The notes: generated by a model not told the origin, from the sequence alone. Numbered from the stretch's first letter, positions 1-7,216 are shown. The stretch is 15,797 nt of DNA from Anaerolineae bacterium (GCA_016927095.1 JAFGNI010000011.1:1-15797); one strand, 5' to 3'. Program-made: numbers and translations.

Positions 1-651
1 GGCGTCTGGGTGGGCAACGCCGACAACGAGATGATGAGGGGCGCGACGGGCGTGACGGGCGCGGCGCCTCTCTGGCACGATGTCATGGAGGCGGCACACA
101 AGGGCCTACCCGTGCGCGATTTCCCGCGCCCGGATGGCCTCATTGAGGTGGAGGTCTGCGCCCTCTCTGGGCAGCTTGTGGGTCCTGACTGCCCCCACGC
201 TGTCACAGAGCTTTTGATCCCCGGCACCGAACCGGCGACGATCTGTGAGATGCACCGGCGCATCGGCGACACGGTCTACCTCGATCTGCCGCCTGAGGCT
301 CACGCCTGGGCCCGCGAATACGGCGTCCCCCTCCTGCCCCTAGACGAGGACGAAGGCCTTATTGGGACAACGGACCTTGTGCTAACCAGCCCGGATCAGG
401 GCGCCGCTTACCAGATCGACGCTGCCACCCCCCTGGCTCAGCAGAAGATCCGCGTTGCTGCTGCTGCCGACCGTCTTTTTGCGGAGGTCACGATCCTGGC
501 GAATGACATCGCCATCGCTACCTTCGCCGAGCCGCCCTATGAGCTCCTCTGGCAGCTTGAAGCCGGTACCTATCGCTTCCGGGCTGTGGCCCGCGACGCT
601 GCGGGCGCCGAACTACACAGCAACTCCGTCGAGATCACCGTCCGGCCCTAG
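1..651 (+). CDS. C-terminal part of class A penicillin-binding protein (PBP1A/1C-like), 5' end outside window
   Basis: The frame is open from base 1 and runs 216 residues to a TAG at 649-651. The start, GVWVGNADNEMM followed by GVTGAAPLWHDVM, matches the segment just after the KTG motif in the transpeptidase domain of bifunctional peptidoglycan synthases. The glycosyltransferase domain and the SxxK/SxN/KTG catalytic motifs lie outside the window. Next comes the family's post-catalytic segment with VCALSG, GPDCPH and CEMH, then a linker. The last roughly 90 residues form an Ig-like beta domain resembling the BiPBP_C module of PBP1C. The protein would polymerise and cross-link peptidoglycan on the outer face of the cytoplasmic membrane. 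The subtype (1A or 1C) cannot be fixed from this fragment. An in-frame GTG at position 10 is an internal codon, not a start. Confidence 0.87.
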   Translation, partial: GVWVGNADNEMMRGATGVTGAAPLWHDVMEAAHKGLPVRDFPRPDGLIEVEVCALSGQLVGPDCPHAVTELLIPGTEPATICEMHRRIGDTVYLDLPPEAHAWAREYGVPLLPLDEDEGLIGTTDLVLTSPDQGAAYQIDAATPLAQQKIRVAAAADRLFAEVTILANDIAIATFAEPPYELLWQLEAGTYRFRAVARDAAGAELHSNSVEITVRP

Positions 652-762
652 GGCTATCAGAGCTATCGTATTTGGAACTCCAGAATGACATCTGTGGCTG
701 ACTTGAGGTGAAATGCGATAGCCCTACCAGGGCCATTGACTCTGCGTGAACTATGCGATAGT
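650..762. promoter_or_regulatory. Candidate operator cluster for the toxin-antitoxin operon
   Basis: A hexamer GCTATC/GATAGC recurs between the PBP stop codon and the antitoxin gene: GCTATC at 653-658 and 662-667 (9 bases apart) and GATAGC at 717-722. The nonamer ATGCGATAG occurs at 713-721 and again at 753-761, exactly 40 bases later. The second copy is the core of a perfect palindrome, ACTAT-GCG-ATAGT (750-762), which overlaps the -10 box of the predicted promoter. Type II antitoxins, alone or with their toxin, usually bind such repeats and repress their own operon. The repeats are seen directly; their use by this antitoxin is inferred. Confidence 0.5.
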
Positions 763-764
763 AT
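736..764 (+). promoter_or_regulatory. Predicted sigma-70-type promoter of the toxin-antitoxin operon
   Basis: A TTGACT -35 box (736-741) and a TAGTAT -10 box (759-764) are separated by 17 bases. They match the consensus at five and four of six positions. The -10 box lies 44 bases upstream of the antitoxin ATG and is overlapped by a palindrome, as expected for an autorepressed operon. Confidence 0.6.
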
Positions 765-807
765 GGGTAAAGAATAGCACCATGCTTGGGACAAGAGAGT
801 GTGCAAT

Positions 808-1347
808 ATGAGCACAACGATCGTGCCTATCAGTGATCTGCGGCGAGAAGCCGGCCGTATTCTGGAGCTTCTCGAAGTGGAGACCGATGCTGTGTACATC
901 ACCCACTACGGTCGACCTGTAGCCGTGCTGATCGACTATCAACGGTATGAGAATCTGCTGGCCCAAGTGCGTGCGTTGGCGCAAGATCAGCAGCAGGAAA
1001 TCGCCGCCGCACCCCTGTTGCACTACGCGCGGCTCTCTGGGGGTCTGCATGATCAGGCGCGAGAGGCCACAGACACGGACGCCTACTCCACGGCAGAGCG
1101 AGGCATAGCGATCCAGAGCGAGCTCCTGCTGACGGAACAAGAACGAGCTGAGTTGCAGTCGATTGCCGATCTGCGAGGTTTGTCTCAGAACGAAGTGATT
1201 GAGCAGGCGGTCGGTCGCTATCTCGATGCTCATCGAGAGGCGAATCGTCTGGCGCTGCTGCGAACTGCTCGGGGAATCTGGTCTGATCGTGACGATCTTG
1301 ATGCGCGAGCGCTTCGTGCTGAGTTCGACAGGGAGTTCAAGGGGTGA
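808..1347 (+). CDS. Antitoxin with Phd/YefM-type N-terminus and RHH/VapB-like C-terminus
   Basis: This 179-residue protein has two antitoxin-like parts. Residues 1-60 (STTIVPISDLRREAGRIL, then VYITHYGRPVAVLIDYQRYE) are a typical Phd/YefM fold, which dimerises and binds DNA. After a low-complexity linker, residues about 108-150 (ELLLTEQERAELQSIADLRG, then LSQNEVIEQAVGRYL) read like a ribbon-helix-helix domain. The tail, ARGIWSDRDDLDARALRAEFDR split over residues about 155-177, resembles the toxin-binding end of VapB-type antitoxins. The ATG at 808 is preferred over the in-frame GTG at 799 because AGAGAG (794-799) sits 8 bases before it. The stop overlaps the toxin's GTG by four bases. The expected role is to neutralise the downstream PIN toxin and repress the operon. 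The Phd part is confident; the RHH assignment rests on residue pattern only. At 179 residues it is about twice the usual length for either family. Confidence 0.85.
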   Translation: MSTTIVPISDLRREAGRILELLEVETDAVYITHYGRPVAVLIDYQRYENLLAQVRALAQDQQQEIAAAPLLHYARLSGGLHDQAREATDTDAYSTAERGIAIQSELLLTEQERAELQSIADLRGLSQNEVIEQAVGRYLDAHREANRLALLRTARGIWSDRDDLDARALRAEFDREFKG

Positions 1348-1739
1348 ACGGCGACGCACGATTGCTGGTCGACACGGATGTGATGATCGAGTACTTGCGT
1401 GGCGCGCCCGCGGCGGTGACCTTCTTGGAATCGCTGGGGCGTCGACCAGCAACCTCCGTCATCTGTGTGGCTGAGCTGCTCGTCGGAGCCCGCGATGACG
1501 ATGAGCGCCAGGCGATCGAACGCTTTCTACTTGCTTTCGATGAGATTCCCGTGACTGGCGAGACCGCCCGGCTCGGTGCTAACTTCCACAGGACTTACAT
1601 GAGATCGCACAACACGGGTTTGGCCGATGCGCTTGTGGCTGCGACGGCTGCGGCTCACGACTTGCGCCTCGTCACCTTCAATGCACGGCACTATCCGATG
1701 TTCGAGGATGTACTCGTGCCCTACCAACAAGCGTCGTAG
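1344..1739 (+). CDS. vapC: VapC-family toxin, PIN-domain ribonuclease
   Basis: This 131-residue protein is the usual size for VapC. PIN-domain acidic residues are in place: D10 and D12 in LLVDTDVMIEYLRG, E44 in VAELLVG, and D95 in GLADALVAATA. The C-terminal LVTFNARHYPMF (N113, H116) matches the family's 'TxNxxHF' end. Such enzymes are Mg2+-dependent endoribonucleases that cut tRNA or rRNA sites and slow translation when the antitoxin is degraded. The GTG start overlaps the antitoxin stop (GTGA, 1344-1347), implying translational coupling. All catalytic acids are intact, so it is probably active. The RNA target cannot be read from sequence. The gene ends 84 bases before the convergent minus-strand gene. 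Confidence 0.92.
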   Translation: MNGDARLLVDTDVMIEYLRGAPAAVTFLESLGRRPATSVICVAELLVGARDDDERQAIERFLLAFDEIPVTGETARLGANFHRTYMRSHNTGLADALVAATAAAHDLRLVTFNARHYPMFEDVLVPYQQAS

Positions 1740-1823
1740 TATCCGTGCCCCGTCCTAGGGGTGATCGCGGAACGCAGAAGCCTGAACGCTGGCTGGGTCC
1801 TAGCTCTGAGTGTGTCTCCGCCC

Positions 1824-2867
1824 CTAGTCTGCCAGGGACTGCCAGGCCTCATAGCTCATGCGCGTGAGCCCCAACTCGGTACCCAGCCATAGGGTGCCCT
1901 GGCTGTCCTGCAGCATTGCCTTGACCTCAAAGCCCGCTAGGCCCTCGTCGGGCGTGAAGATCTGTCCACTGCCTAGATTGTCGAGGCCATGGGAGCCCAG
2001 ATACAGCATGCCGTTATATTCCGAGCCGATCCAGATGCCTCCGGCTTGGTCCTGAAAAAGATAGCGCACCTTAGCCCCCGCCAGCCCGTCCGTCTTGGTC
2101 AGCGACTGCCACGTGCCGTTGTGGTTGACGGTGAGGCCACCTTCCGCGCTGAACCCCAGGCCGAACCAGAGCGCGCCATCCGGCGTCTCTAGCATCGTAT
2201 TGAGCATCGGGTGAATCAGACGGTCTTGGTCGGGCATCGACTGCCACCGCGTCCCATCGAAGATCGAGACGCCGGCCTCCGGCACGTAGCCGTTGCCGCA
2301 CCAGATGCGCGATCGACTGTCCTCGAAGAGATAGGCACATCCGGTTGTGACGAGTCCATCGCCGGCGGTATAGCCCCGGCACTGATCCTGCCGGCAGCGG
2401 GCCACACCTTGTTCTGTGCCCACCCAGAGGCTGCCGTCGCCGGCGACCAGCACCGCCAATGCGCGCCCCGCCGTCAGGCCGTTTGCCTCGGTCAAGGTCG
2501 ACCATCCCACGCCGTTGTAGTGGCTGACCCCGCGCATATGGCTGATCCAGAGATCGCCGCTTCTGTCCGATGTCGCGATACCCGTGACGTAGTCCATCGG
2601 GACGTCTGCCACAACCTCGCGGAGCACCGAGCCGTCGGCGGGGTCCAGCGCCACCACACCGTCCCGTCCGCCCGCCCAGATCTCGCCCTGGTAGGCCACC
2701 AGGGCCATCACATCGCGAGGCGGCGTGAGTCGCAGCCACCCCTCTGGCAGCGGCTTCTGGGGCAGCAGCTGCATGACCAGCCACCCTATCAGCGCGACGG
2801 CAGCCATGCCGCCCAGAAACATGAGTCCCTGCACCCATTTGGGGCGGGCGCTAGGCTGCATCACCAT
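1824..2867 (-). CDS. Membrane-anchored seven-repeat beta-propeller protein (two-component-regulator-propeller type)
   Basis: The 347-residue protein starts with a short cytoplasmic tail and one membrane segment (about residues 13-35, GLMFLGGMAAVALIGWLVMQ). The rest is built from seven repeats, each with an [ILVA]W core: EIWAGG, DLWISH, SLWVGT, RIWCGN, ALWFGL, GIWIGS and TLWLGT. Between them are 'DGL'-type turns (EANGLTAGRA, AGDGLVTTG, TDGLAGAK, DEGLAGFE). This is the Reg_prop pattern of sensor propellers in hybrid histidine kinases, but no kinase, Y_Y_Y or cyclase domain follows. Seven repeats would make one closed propeller outside the membrane. It is the last gene of the run and begins 42 bases after the ABC ATPase stop. 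ATG at 2867 or at 2861 are both possible; neither has a strong Shine-Dalgarno site. Its ligand or partner is unknown, though a role near the importer is plausible from position. Confidence 0.82.
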   Translation of the reverse strand: MVMQPSARPKWVQGLMFLGGMAAVALIGWLVMQLLPQKPLPEGWLRLTPPRDVMALVAYQGEIWAGGRDGVVALDPADGSVLREVVADVPMDYVTGIATSDRSGDLWISHMRGVSHYNGVGWSTLTEANGLTAGRALAVLVAGDGSLWVGTEQGVARCRQDQCRGYTAGDGLVTTGCAYLFEDSRSRIWCGNGYVPEAGVSIFDGTRWQSMPDQDRLIHPMLNTMLETPDGALWFGLGFSAEGGLTVNHNGTWQSLTKTDGLAGAKVRYLFQDQAGGIWIGSEYNGMLYLGSHGLDNLGSGQIFTPDEGLAGFEVKAMLQDSQGTLWLGTELGLTRMSYEAWQSLAD

Positions 2868-2909
2868 GTCCCATCGTGCGAGTCCTCTAGATGCGGGCAG
2901 ACGCAGCGC

Positions 2910-3599
2910 TTAGCCATCTGCGGCCTCGATCTGTCCATTCACCATCCGGAGGTGGCGTCCCCCAAGACGTGCCGCCTCACCCACACTGTGCGTCACATAG
3001 AGCAGCGTCATCGACCTTGCTGTGACCTGCGCGCGGATCTCTTCCAGCACTTGCAGGGCCAGATCCGGCTGCAAGTGCGTGAGGGGTTCGTCCAGCAGCA
3101 GGCAACGGGGATTCACCACCAGGGTGCGTGCAATCGCCACGCGGCGAGCCTGCCCTCCCGAGAGCTGGTTCGGATAGCGCCTCTGCAGGCCTTCCAGCTC
3201 CATACTGGCCAAGACCTCGTCCACGAGCGCTGCAATCTCCCGTCTTGGCCGGCTTCTCAGCCCGAAGGCCACGTTTTGGGCCACCGTCAGGTGTGGCCAC
3301 AAGGCAGGATCTTGGAAGACGAAGCCCACGCCGCGTTGGTGGGGCGGTAGGACCCATCCCGGGGTGCTGGCGAGCGCGCCGGCAATAAGGATCTCACCCG
3401 CGTCCGGGCGCTCCAACCCCGCGATCAGGCGCAGGAGCGTCGTCTTGCCGCTGCCTGAGGGCCCGTAGATCACCGTTGTACTGCCGGCGGGCAGTTCCAG
3501 CGACACGCCATCGACGGCACGCACAGCAGGATCATCGGGCGCGGCTCGGCCCGCCCTGGACGGCGCGAAGTGTCTGGAGATGTCGGTCAGCTTGATCAT
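2910..3599 (-). CDS. ABC transporter ATP-binding protein, FbpC/PotA-type importer
   Basis: A 229-residue nucleotide-binding subunit. Motifs seen: Walker A GPSGSGKT (46-53), Q-loop FVFQDPALWPHLTV (Q96), signature LSGGQ (146-150), Walker B LLLDEP with D170 and catalytic E171, and the switch histidine in YVTHS (H204). The D-loop is unusual: where relatives have SALD, this reads THLQ (174-177). There is no C-terminal TOBE/regulatory extension of the kind seen in full-length FbpC, PotA or MalK. The start is the ATG at 3599, which overlaps the permease stop (ATGA, 3596-3599). The same frame stays open far upstream as a high-GC shadow and is not coding there. The protein would power import through the adjacent fused permease at the inner face of the membrane. 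Confidence 0.93.
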   Translation of the reverse strand: MIKLTDISRHFAPSRAGRAAPDDPAVRAVDGVSLELPAGSTTVIYGPSGSGKTTLLRLIAGLERPDAGEILIAGALASTPGWVLPPHQRGVGFVFQDPALWPHLTVAQNVAFGLRSRPRREIAALVDEVLASMELEGLQRRYPNQLSGGQARRVAIARTLVVNPRCLLLDEPLTHLQPDLALQVLEEIRAQVTARSMTLLYVTHSVGEAARLGGRHLRMVNGQIEAADG

Positions 3600-5311
3600 C
3601 GTTTGCGAACCCCCGTCTCTACCGGCTTCCCCGCCATGCGCGCGGAACCGTCTTGCCACGCCAGAACCGGCGAGGCCGGCGGTGAGAGCGAGGGCCTCTC
3701 CACCCCTGCCATGCGCGCCCACAGCACCAACATCACGGCAATGGCCAGTCCAAAGACCAACACCAAGCCGGTCAGTACCAGCGTCAGCCCGGCAACGGTG
3801 TCCGACGCCCCATAGTGCAGGTAGTTGTAGATGCGCATGGTCAAGGTGGGTTGGCCCGGCGGCGACACCAACAGGGTTGCGCTCAGCTCGCCAAGGGTGA
3901 GGGAGAAGACGACGCCTGCCGCCGCCAGCAGGCCCGGGGCCAACAGTGGCAGATGAATCAGCACCCACGTGCGGAGGCGCCGTGTCTCGAGAAGCTGTGC
4001 TGCCTCGATGAGATGCGGGTTGATCTGGCGCAGCGCCCCGATCAGTACCAGCGCACCCACAGGCGTGTAGCGCGCCAGCGCCGCCAGCACCGGCATCCAT
4101 GCCGTGCCATACAGGCCCAGCCCGGTCCAACCAGGACGGTTCCAGAGCGTGATCAGGCCGATGCCGACCAGCGGGCCCGGCAGCGCCAGCGGCAACGTGA
4201 TGGCGAGCCACCACGCGCGGCCTTGTTCGCGGCGCGGATGGGCTTGCCATCGCACGCCGCAGGCATGAGCGGCGGCGTAGGCCAGCGGCAGGCTTAGCAG
4301 GCCTGCCAGCGCCGCAATCTTCAGCGAATCCGCGATCTCCATGTGTGCTTCGGACAGGGTCATGCCGAGGCCGCGCACGCTTCTGACCTGCGTCACAAGG
4401 CTGATCAGGGGCACACTGACAGCCAGGGCCATCACCGCTAGCGCCACCCCTATCGCGACACGGAATGACGGGGGCCACGCCGGCGGGACACCGGAGGTCG
4501 CACGGTGCCAGTTGGGTTCGAGCGCCGCCGGGCGCAGCTGTGCCTGAGAGAGCGCCAGGACGCCTGCCGTTGTCGCCAACAAAGGCACCGACACCAGCAG
4601 GGCGCGGCCCGGCAGGTTGTGCACTGAGAAGTCAGCGAAGATATCCAGCGCGGTCACGTTGATCTGGCACAGGGAGGGGATGGCGTAGTCCACCAAGCTC
4701 AGCACGAACAAGATGCCCCCACCTGCCAGGAGCAGCGGGCCGGCGAGTGGCAGGAGGACACGCATCAGCGTCCGGAAATCCGGCTGTAGGAGGCGCGCTG
4801 CATCGGTCATCCTGCTGTCGACCGATTCCACTGCGACCAATGCCAGGCCGGTGGCGATGGGCGCCAGCCATAGGAGCTGGACCCACCATGCGGCAAACCA
4901 GCCCTGGAAAGGCAGAGGACGTAGACCGCTGCGTGCAAGAATCTGGTTGAGCTGGCCCGTCGCCCAGGCCCATGCCATCGCGTGCGTCACGGGAGGCAAT
5001 GGCGCCAGTAGGACGAAGAACCAGCGCAGCTCTGCAGACCATCCTCCTCGCCAACGCTGCAGCGCCAGCGCGACGAGCAGGCCCAGCCCCATCCCGCCGC
5101 CTGCCACGGCCCCGGCGAGCGCGATGCTCCGTGCCCATACCTTGAGCTGGCGCGCGTTGGGCCATGCCAAGTTCAGCCAATCAGAAACAGGCACCGACGC
5201 CAGGTCGGTCAGCAACGCAAGGAAGGGGCCCATCACGACCAGGAGATAGAGACCCGCTACAAGAAGGGATCCGATCGCCCCCGGCCTTTGCCTCAAGTGA
5301 GCTGAGCGCAT
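3596..5311 (-). CDS. ABC transporter permease, fused two-domain (FbpB/ThiP-like)
   Basis: This 571-residue, very hydrophobic protein has about twelve predicted membrane helices in two homologous halves, the layout of FbpB/AfuB-type permeases. Each half has a cytoplasmic EAA-like coupling loop for the ATPase: MTDAARLLQPDFRTLMRVLL near residues 168-187 and IEAAQLLETRRLRTWVLI near 434-451. It should form the whole membrane channel with two copies of the downstream ATPase. The gene begins 27 bases after the binding-protein stop and overlaps the ATPase start by four bases, consistent with one transport operon. The chosen ATG at 5311 has no clear Shine-Dalgarno site, so the true start could differ slightly. 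The substrate is not shown by the sequence; the family includes ferric iron, thiamine and phosphonate importers. Confidence 0.9.
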   Translation of the reverse strand: MRSAHLRQRPGAIGSLLVAGLYLLVVMGPFLALLTDLASVPVSDWLNLAWPNARQLKVWARSIALAGAVAGGGMGLGLLVALALQRWRGGWSAELRWFFVLLAPLPPVTHAMAWAWATGQLNQILARSGLRPLPFQGWFAAWWVQLLWLAPIATGLALVAVESVDSRMTDAARLLQPDFRTLMRVLLPLAGPLLLAGGGILFVLSLVDYAIPSLCQINVTALDIFADFSVHNLPGRALLVSVPLLATTAGVLALSQAQLRPAALEPNWHRATSGVPPAWPPSFRVAIGVALAVMALAVSVPLISLVTQVRSVRGLGMTLSEAHMEIADSLKIAALAGLLSLPLAYAAAHACGVRWQAHPRREQGRAWWLAITLPLALPGPLVGIGLITLWNRPGWTGLGLYGTAWMPVLAALARYTPVGALVLIGALRQINPHLIEAAQLLETRRLRTWVLIHLPLLAPGLLAAAGVVFSLTLGELSATLLVSPPGQPTLTMRIYNYLHYGASDTVAGLTLVLTGLVLVFGLAIAVMLVLWARMAGVERPSLSPPASPVLAWQDGSARMAGKPVETGVRKR

Positions 5312-5338
5312 GCGCGATGCTATACGGGCCTCAGTCGC

Positions 5339-6376
5339 TCACTGGACGAAGACTGTCGTCATGTCTTCCTGGGCGGGCTGCATCTGCCGGTAGACCTCGG
5401 TCAGCGCGATGTCCATCCCACGGATGCTCTGTCCCTCTATGCACCCCGGCGTTGTAGCGGCGCCGCCTAGCGCGACGTGGCTCCAGCCTGAAGCGATCAT
5501 TGCCTCTGCCACGGCGTCGCTGAGGAGGTAATCGATCAGCTGCTTGCCGTTCTCAGGGTTGGGGCCACCGGCAACCAGGCCGACCGTGTTGGGGATCACC
5601 AGCGTCCCCATCTGGTCGGGTCCTTGGTCGGGGGTGATGATCCGCACAGGAGCGCCGCGGTCGACAGCCCCGCAGGCATCGTCGGTGTCGGTCAGGCCGA
5701 AGGCCAGGCGCCCATCGGCGACCATGTCGCGTACCACCGAGTTGCCATCGACCACGCGGACGTCTCGCGCCGCCAATGCCTCGAAGTAGGCCCGTCCCTC
5801 TGCCGGCCCCCAGTGGGCGTAGAGCGCTGCGGCCTGCGTCGCCGTTGTCCCGAAGAGGGGATAGGCGATGCCCAGTTGGTCGCCGGGCCAGGCCGGATCG
5901 AGCAGATCCTGGATCGAGTCCGGCATCCGGTCAAGGGGTACCAGGTCGGTGTTGGCTAGAATTACGCGGGCGCGGCCCCCAAACCCGGTCCAGTAACCCT
6001 CTGGGTCCTTGTAGGCCAGCGGGATGCCGGCGGCATTGGGCGACGTATACGGCGCGAGCACACCCTCGTCCCGCAGGACGATCGTCTGGGCGAACTCGCC
6101 ATTCCAGAAAACGTCGGCCTGCGGGTTCTCTTTCTCGGCGATCAAGCGGTTGACCAGGCCCGTGGTCTTGGCGGCTTCTACATCGTAGACCGCCAGGACC
6201 TCGATACCGGTCTCCTCCTCAAATTGCGTCAGGATGGGCTCGGAGAAGACCTGGTCCACAGAAGTATAGACGACCACCTGCGGCGGGTCGGGCCGGCAGG
6301 CGGTCAACAACAACACGATGATGAGGAGCGCGGCGGGGGCCAAAGCCACCCGCCACCTGATATCAGAAAGCGTCAC
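5339..6376 (-). CDS. Extracellular solute-binding lipoprotein, FbpA/AfuA-like
   Basis: A 345-residue lipoprotein with a hydrophobic signal ending in the lipobox LTAC (C27). The mature part opens with VVVYTSVDQVFSEPIL and FEEETGIEV, then RLIAEKENPQADVFWNGE, the hallmark start of Fbp-type class 2 periplasmic-binding proteins. Later segments include GTLVIPNTVGLV and LIDYLLSDAVAEAM. It would be tethered outside the membrane and deliver solute to the permease. The adjacent tyrosine pair that binds Fe3+ in classical FbpA is not seen; the equivalent region reads GLTDTDDACGAVDRG. Substrate is therefore open: ferric iron by family, but another anion or metal complex is possible. GTG at 6376 is chosen because AGGAG (6387-6383) lies six bases before it. 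The longer ATG start at 6394 would contain this site within its own coding sequence and has no site of its own. Confidence 0.88.
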   Translation of the reverse strand: MTLSDIRWRVALAPAALLIIVLLLTACRPDPPQVVVYTSVDQVFSEPILTQFEEETGIEVLAVYDVEAAKTTGLVNRLIAEKENPQADVFWNGEFAQTIVLRDEGVLAPYTSPNAAGIPLAYKDPEGYWTGFGGRARVILANTDLVPLDRMPDSIQDLLDPAWPGDQLGIAYPLFGTTATQAAALYAHWGPAEGRAYFEALAARDVRVVDGNSVVRDMVADGRLAFGLTDTDDACGAVDRGAPVRIITPDQGPDQMGTLVIPNTVGLVAGGPNPENGKQLIDYLLSDAVAEAMIASGWSHVALGGAATTPGCIEGQSIRGMDIALTEVYRQMQPAQEDMTTVFVQ

Positions 6377-6382
6377 GGTGTT

Positions 6383-6387
6383 CTCCT
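6383..6387 (-). promoter_or_regulatory. Shine-Dalgarno site deciding the GTG start of the solute-binding lipoprotein
   Basis: AGGAG on the minus strand, six bases before GTG 6376. It would lie inside the coding sequence if ATG 6394 were the start, so it argues for the shorter protein. Confidence 0.65.
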
Positions 6388-6394
6388 GGTGCAT

Positions 6395-7216
6395 CTAGGG
6401 GTTCAGGGTATAGGTCAGCCCTTCGGGTGGTACGGTGATCTCATACTGGGTGTCCAGGACATTGCCGTCGCAGTCTTCGACCTGCATATCGACCACATCG
6501 CCGACGGTCAGGTAAACGGTCTTGGCAAAGCCCGGCTCGATGGTCTCGTTGTCTCCCAGCCAATCCTCCCCCCACTGGTCGCTGGCGCTGGGGCTGATGT
6601 AGAGGTAACAGATCACCACATCGGACGCATTCACGACGTCTAGAGGCACCTCCGCTCCGCTGGACGCAGGGCTATCGATAGAGGATGCCGGCGTTGGGGG
6701 CACGACCACGGCGGATGCCGGTGTCGGGCCTGGGTCCGGCGGGAAAATACGGGGGAATAGGGCGATGCCGCCCACGATGGCGATGCCGCAGAGGGCCAAC
6801 ACCGCGACAACAATGAGGGCGATGACGCAGCCGCTCAGCTTCTTCTTGGGCGGTTGGCCCGTCTGCGTGGTGGTGACCGGCGGCGGTCCATAGGATTGGG
6901 GCGGTGTTTCGTAGGAGGCAGGCTGTACCTCCGGCGTAATTACCGGGCCCGGTGACGGTTGAGCTTGCGGTGCGTTGTAGTTGGGTATCACGGGGCTCTG
7001 AGGAGGCGCATAGCCTCCGGATGGCGTTGCACCACCCCCTCCCGGCGGTATCGGCGGCGGGCCGGGCATGGGCGGTACCGATGAAGGGGTTGAGAAGTCC
7101 CCGCTTGTCGGCCCGGATGGGGTGGGCGCCTGTGCCTGTGGCAACCGCTGTCCGCAGTTGCTGCAGAAGACGTCGTCGGAGGTGGCGGGCGTGCCGCAGA
7201 CAGGACATGTAACCAT
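6395..7216 (-). CDS. Zinc-ribbon membrane protein with extracytoplasmic beta domain, function unknown
   Basis: The 273-residue protein begins with a zinc ribbon, CPVCG (C4, C7) and CSNCGQ (C18, C21). A roughly 100-residue linker rich in Pro, Gly, Ser and Gln follows, then a basic stretch and one membrane helix (about residues 128-152, CVIALIVVAVLALCG). A short Pro/Ser-rich spacer leads to a C-terminal beta-rich domain of about 85 residues with ICYLYISPSASDQWGEDWLG. The positive-inside rule puts the ribbon in the cytoplasm and the end domain outside. AGGAG (7226-7222) lies five bases before the ATG. It follows the 96-residue zinc-ribbon gene by 70 bases. Its stop lies two bases before the longer possible start of the binding-protein gene. 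No catalytic motif is visible; a link between an internal partner and an external event is only a guess. Confidence 0.82.
   Translation of the reverse strand: MVTCPVCGTPATSDDVFCSNCGQRLPQAQAPTPSGPTSGDFSTPSSVPPMPGPPPIPPGGGGATPSGGYAPPQSPVIPNYNAPQAQPSPGPVITPEVQPASYETPPQSYGPPPVTTTQTGQPPKKKLSGCVIALIVVAVLALCGIAIVGGIALFPRIFPPDPGPTPASAVVVPPTPASSIDSPASSGAEVPLDVVNASDVVICYLYISPSASDQWGEDWLGDNETIEPGFAKTVYLTVGDVVDMQVEDCDGNVLDTQYEITVPPEGLTYTLNP

Noticed and set aside
799..807. GTG 799 as antitoxin start
   Set aside because: The AGAGAG site ends at 799 and is correctly spaced for ATG 808; using GTG 799 would put the site on the start codon.
1740..1830. Convergent terminator between the toxin gene and the propeller gene
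   Set aside because: CTAGGGG (1755-1761) and CCCCTAG (1821-1827) are inverted, but the 59-base loop and lack of a T tract make a terminator unconvincing.
2211..3350. Plus-strand open frame of 379 codons
   Set aside because: Antisense to the propeller and ATPase genes, whose motifs are unmistakable; its translation is His/Arg/Pro-rich and has no domain, typical of high-GC shadow frames.
3600..4478. N-terminal extension of the ABC ATPase reading frame to 4478
   Set aside because: It lies within the permease gene in another frame, its translation is Gly/Ala/Arg-rich with no domain, and the real protein starts with MIKLTDISRHF at 3599.
6815..6845. LSGC before the membrane helix of the 273-residue ribbon protein as a lipobox
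   Set aside because: It matches lipobox letters, but the hydrophobic stretch follows the cysteine instead of preceding it, and it is more than 125 residues from the N-terminus.
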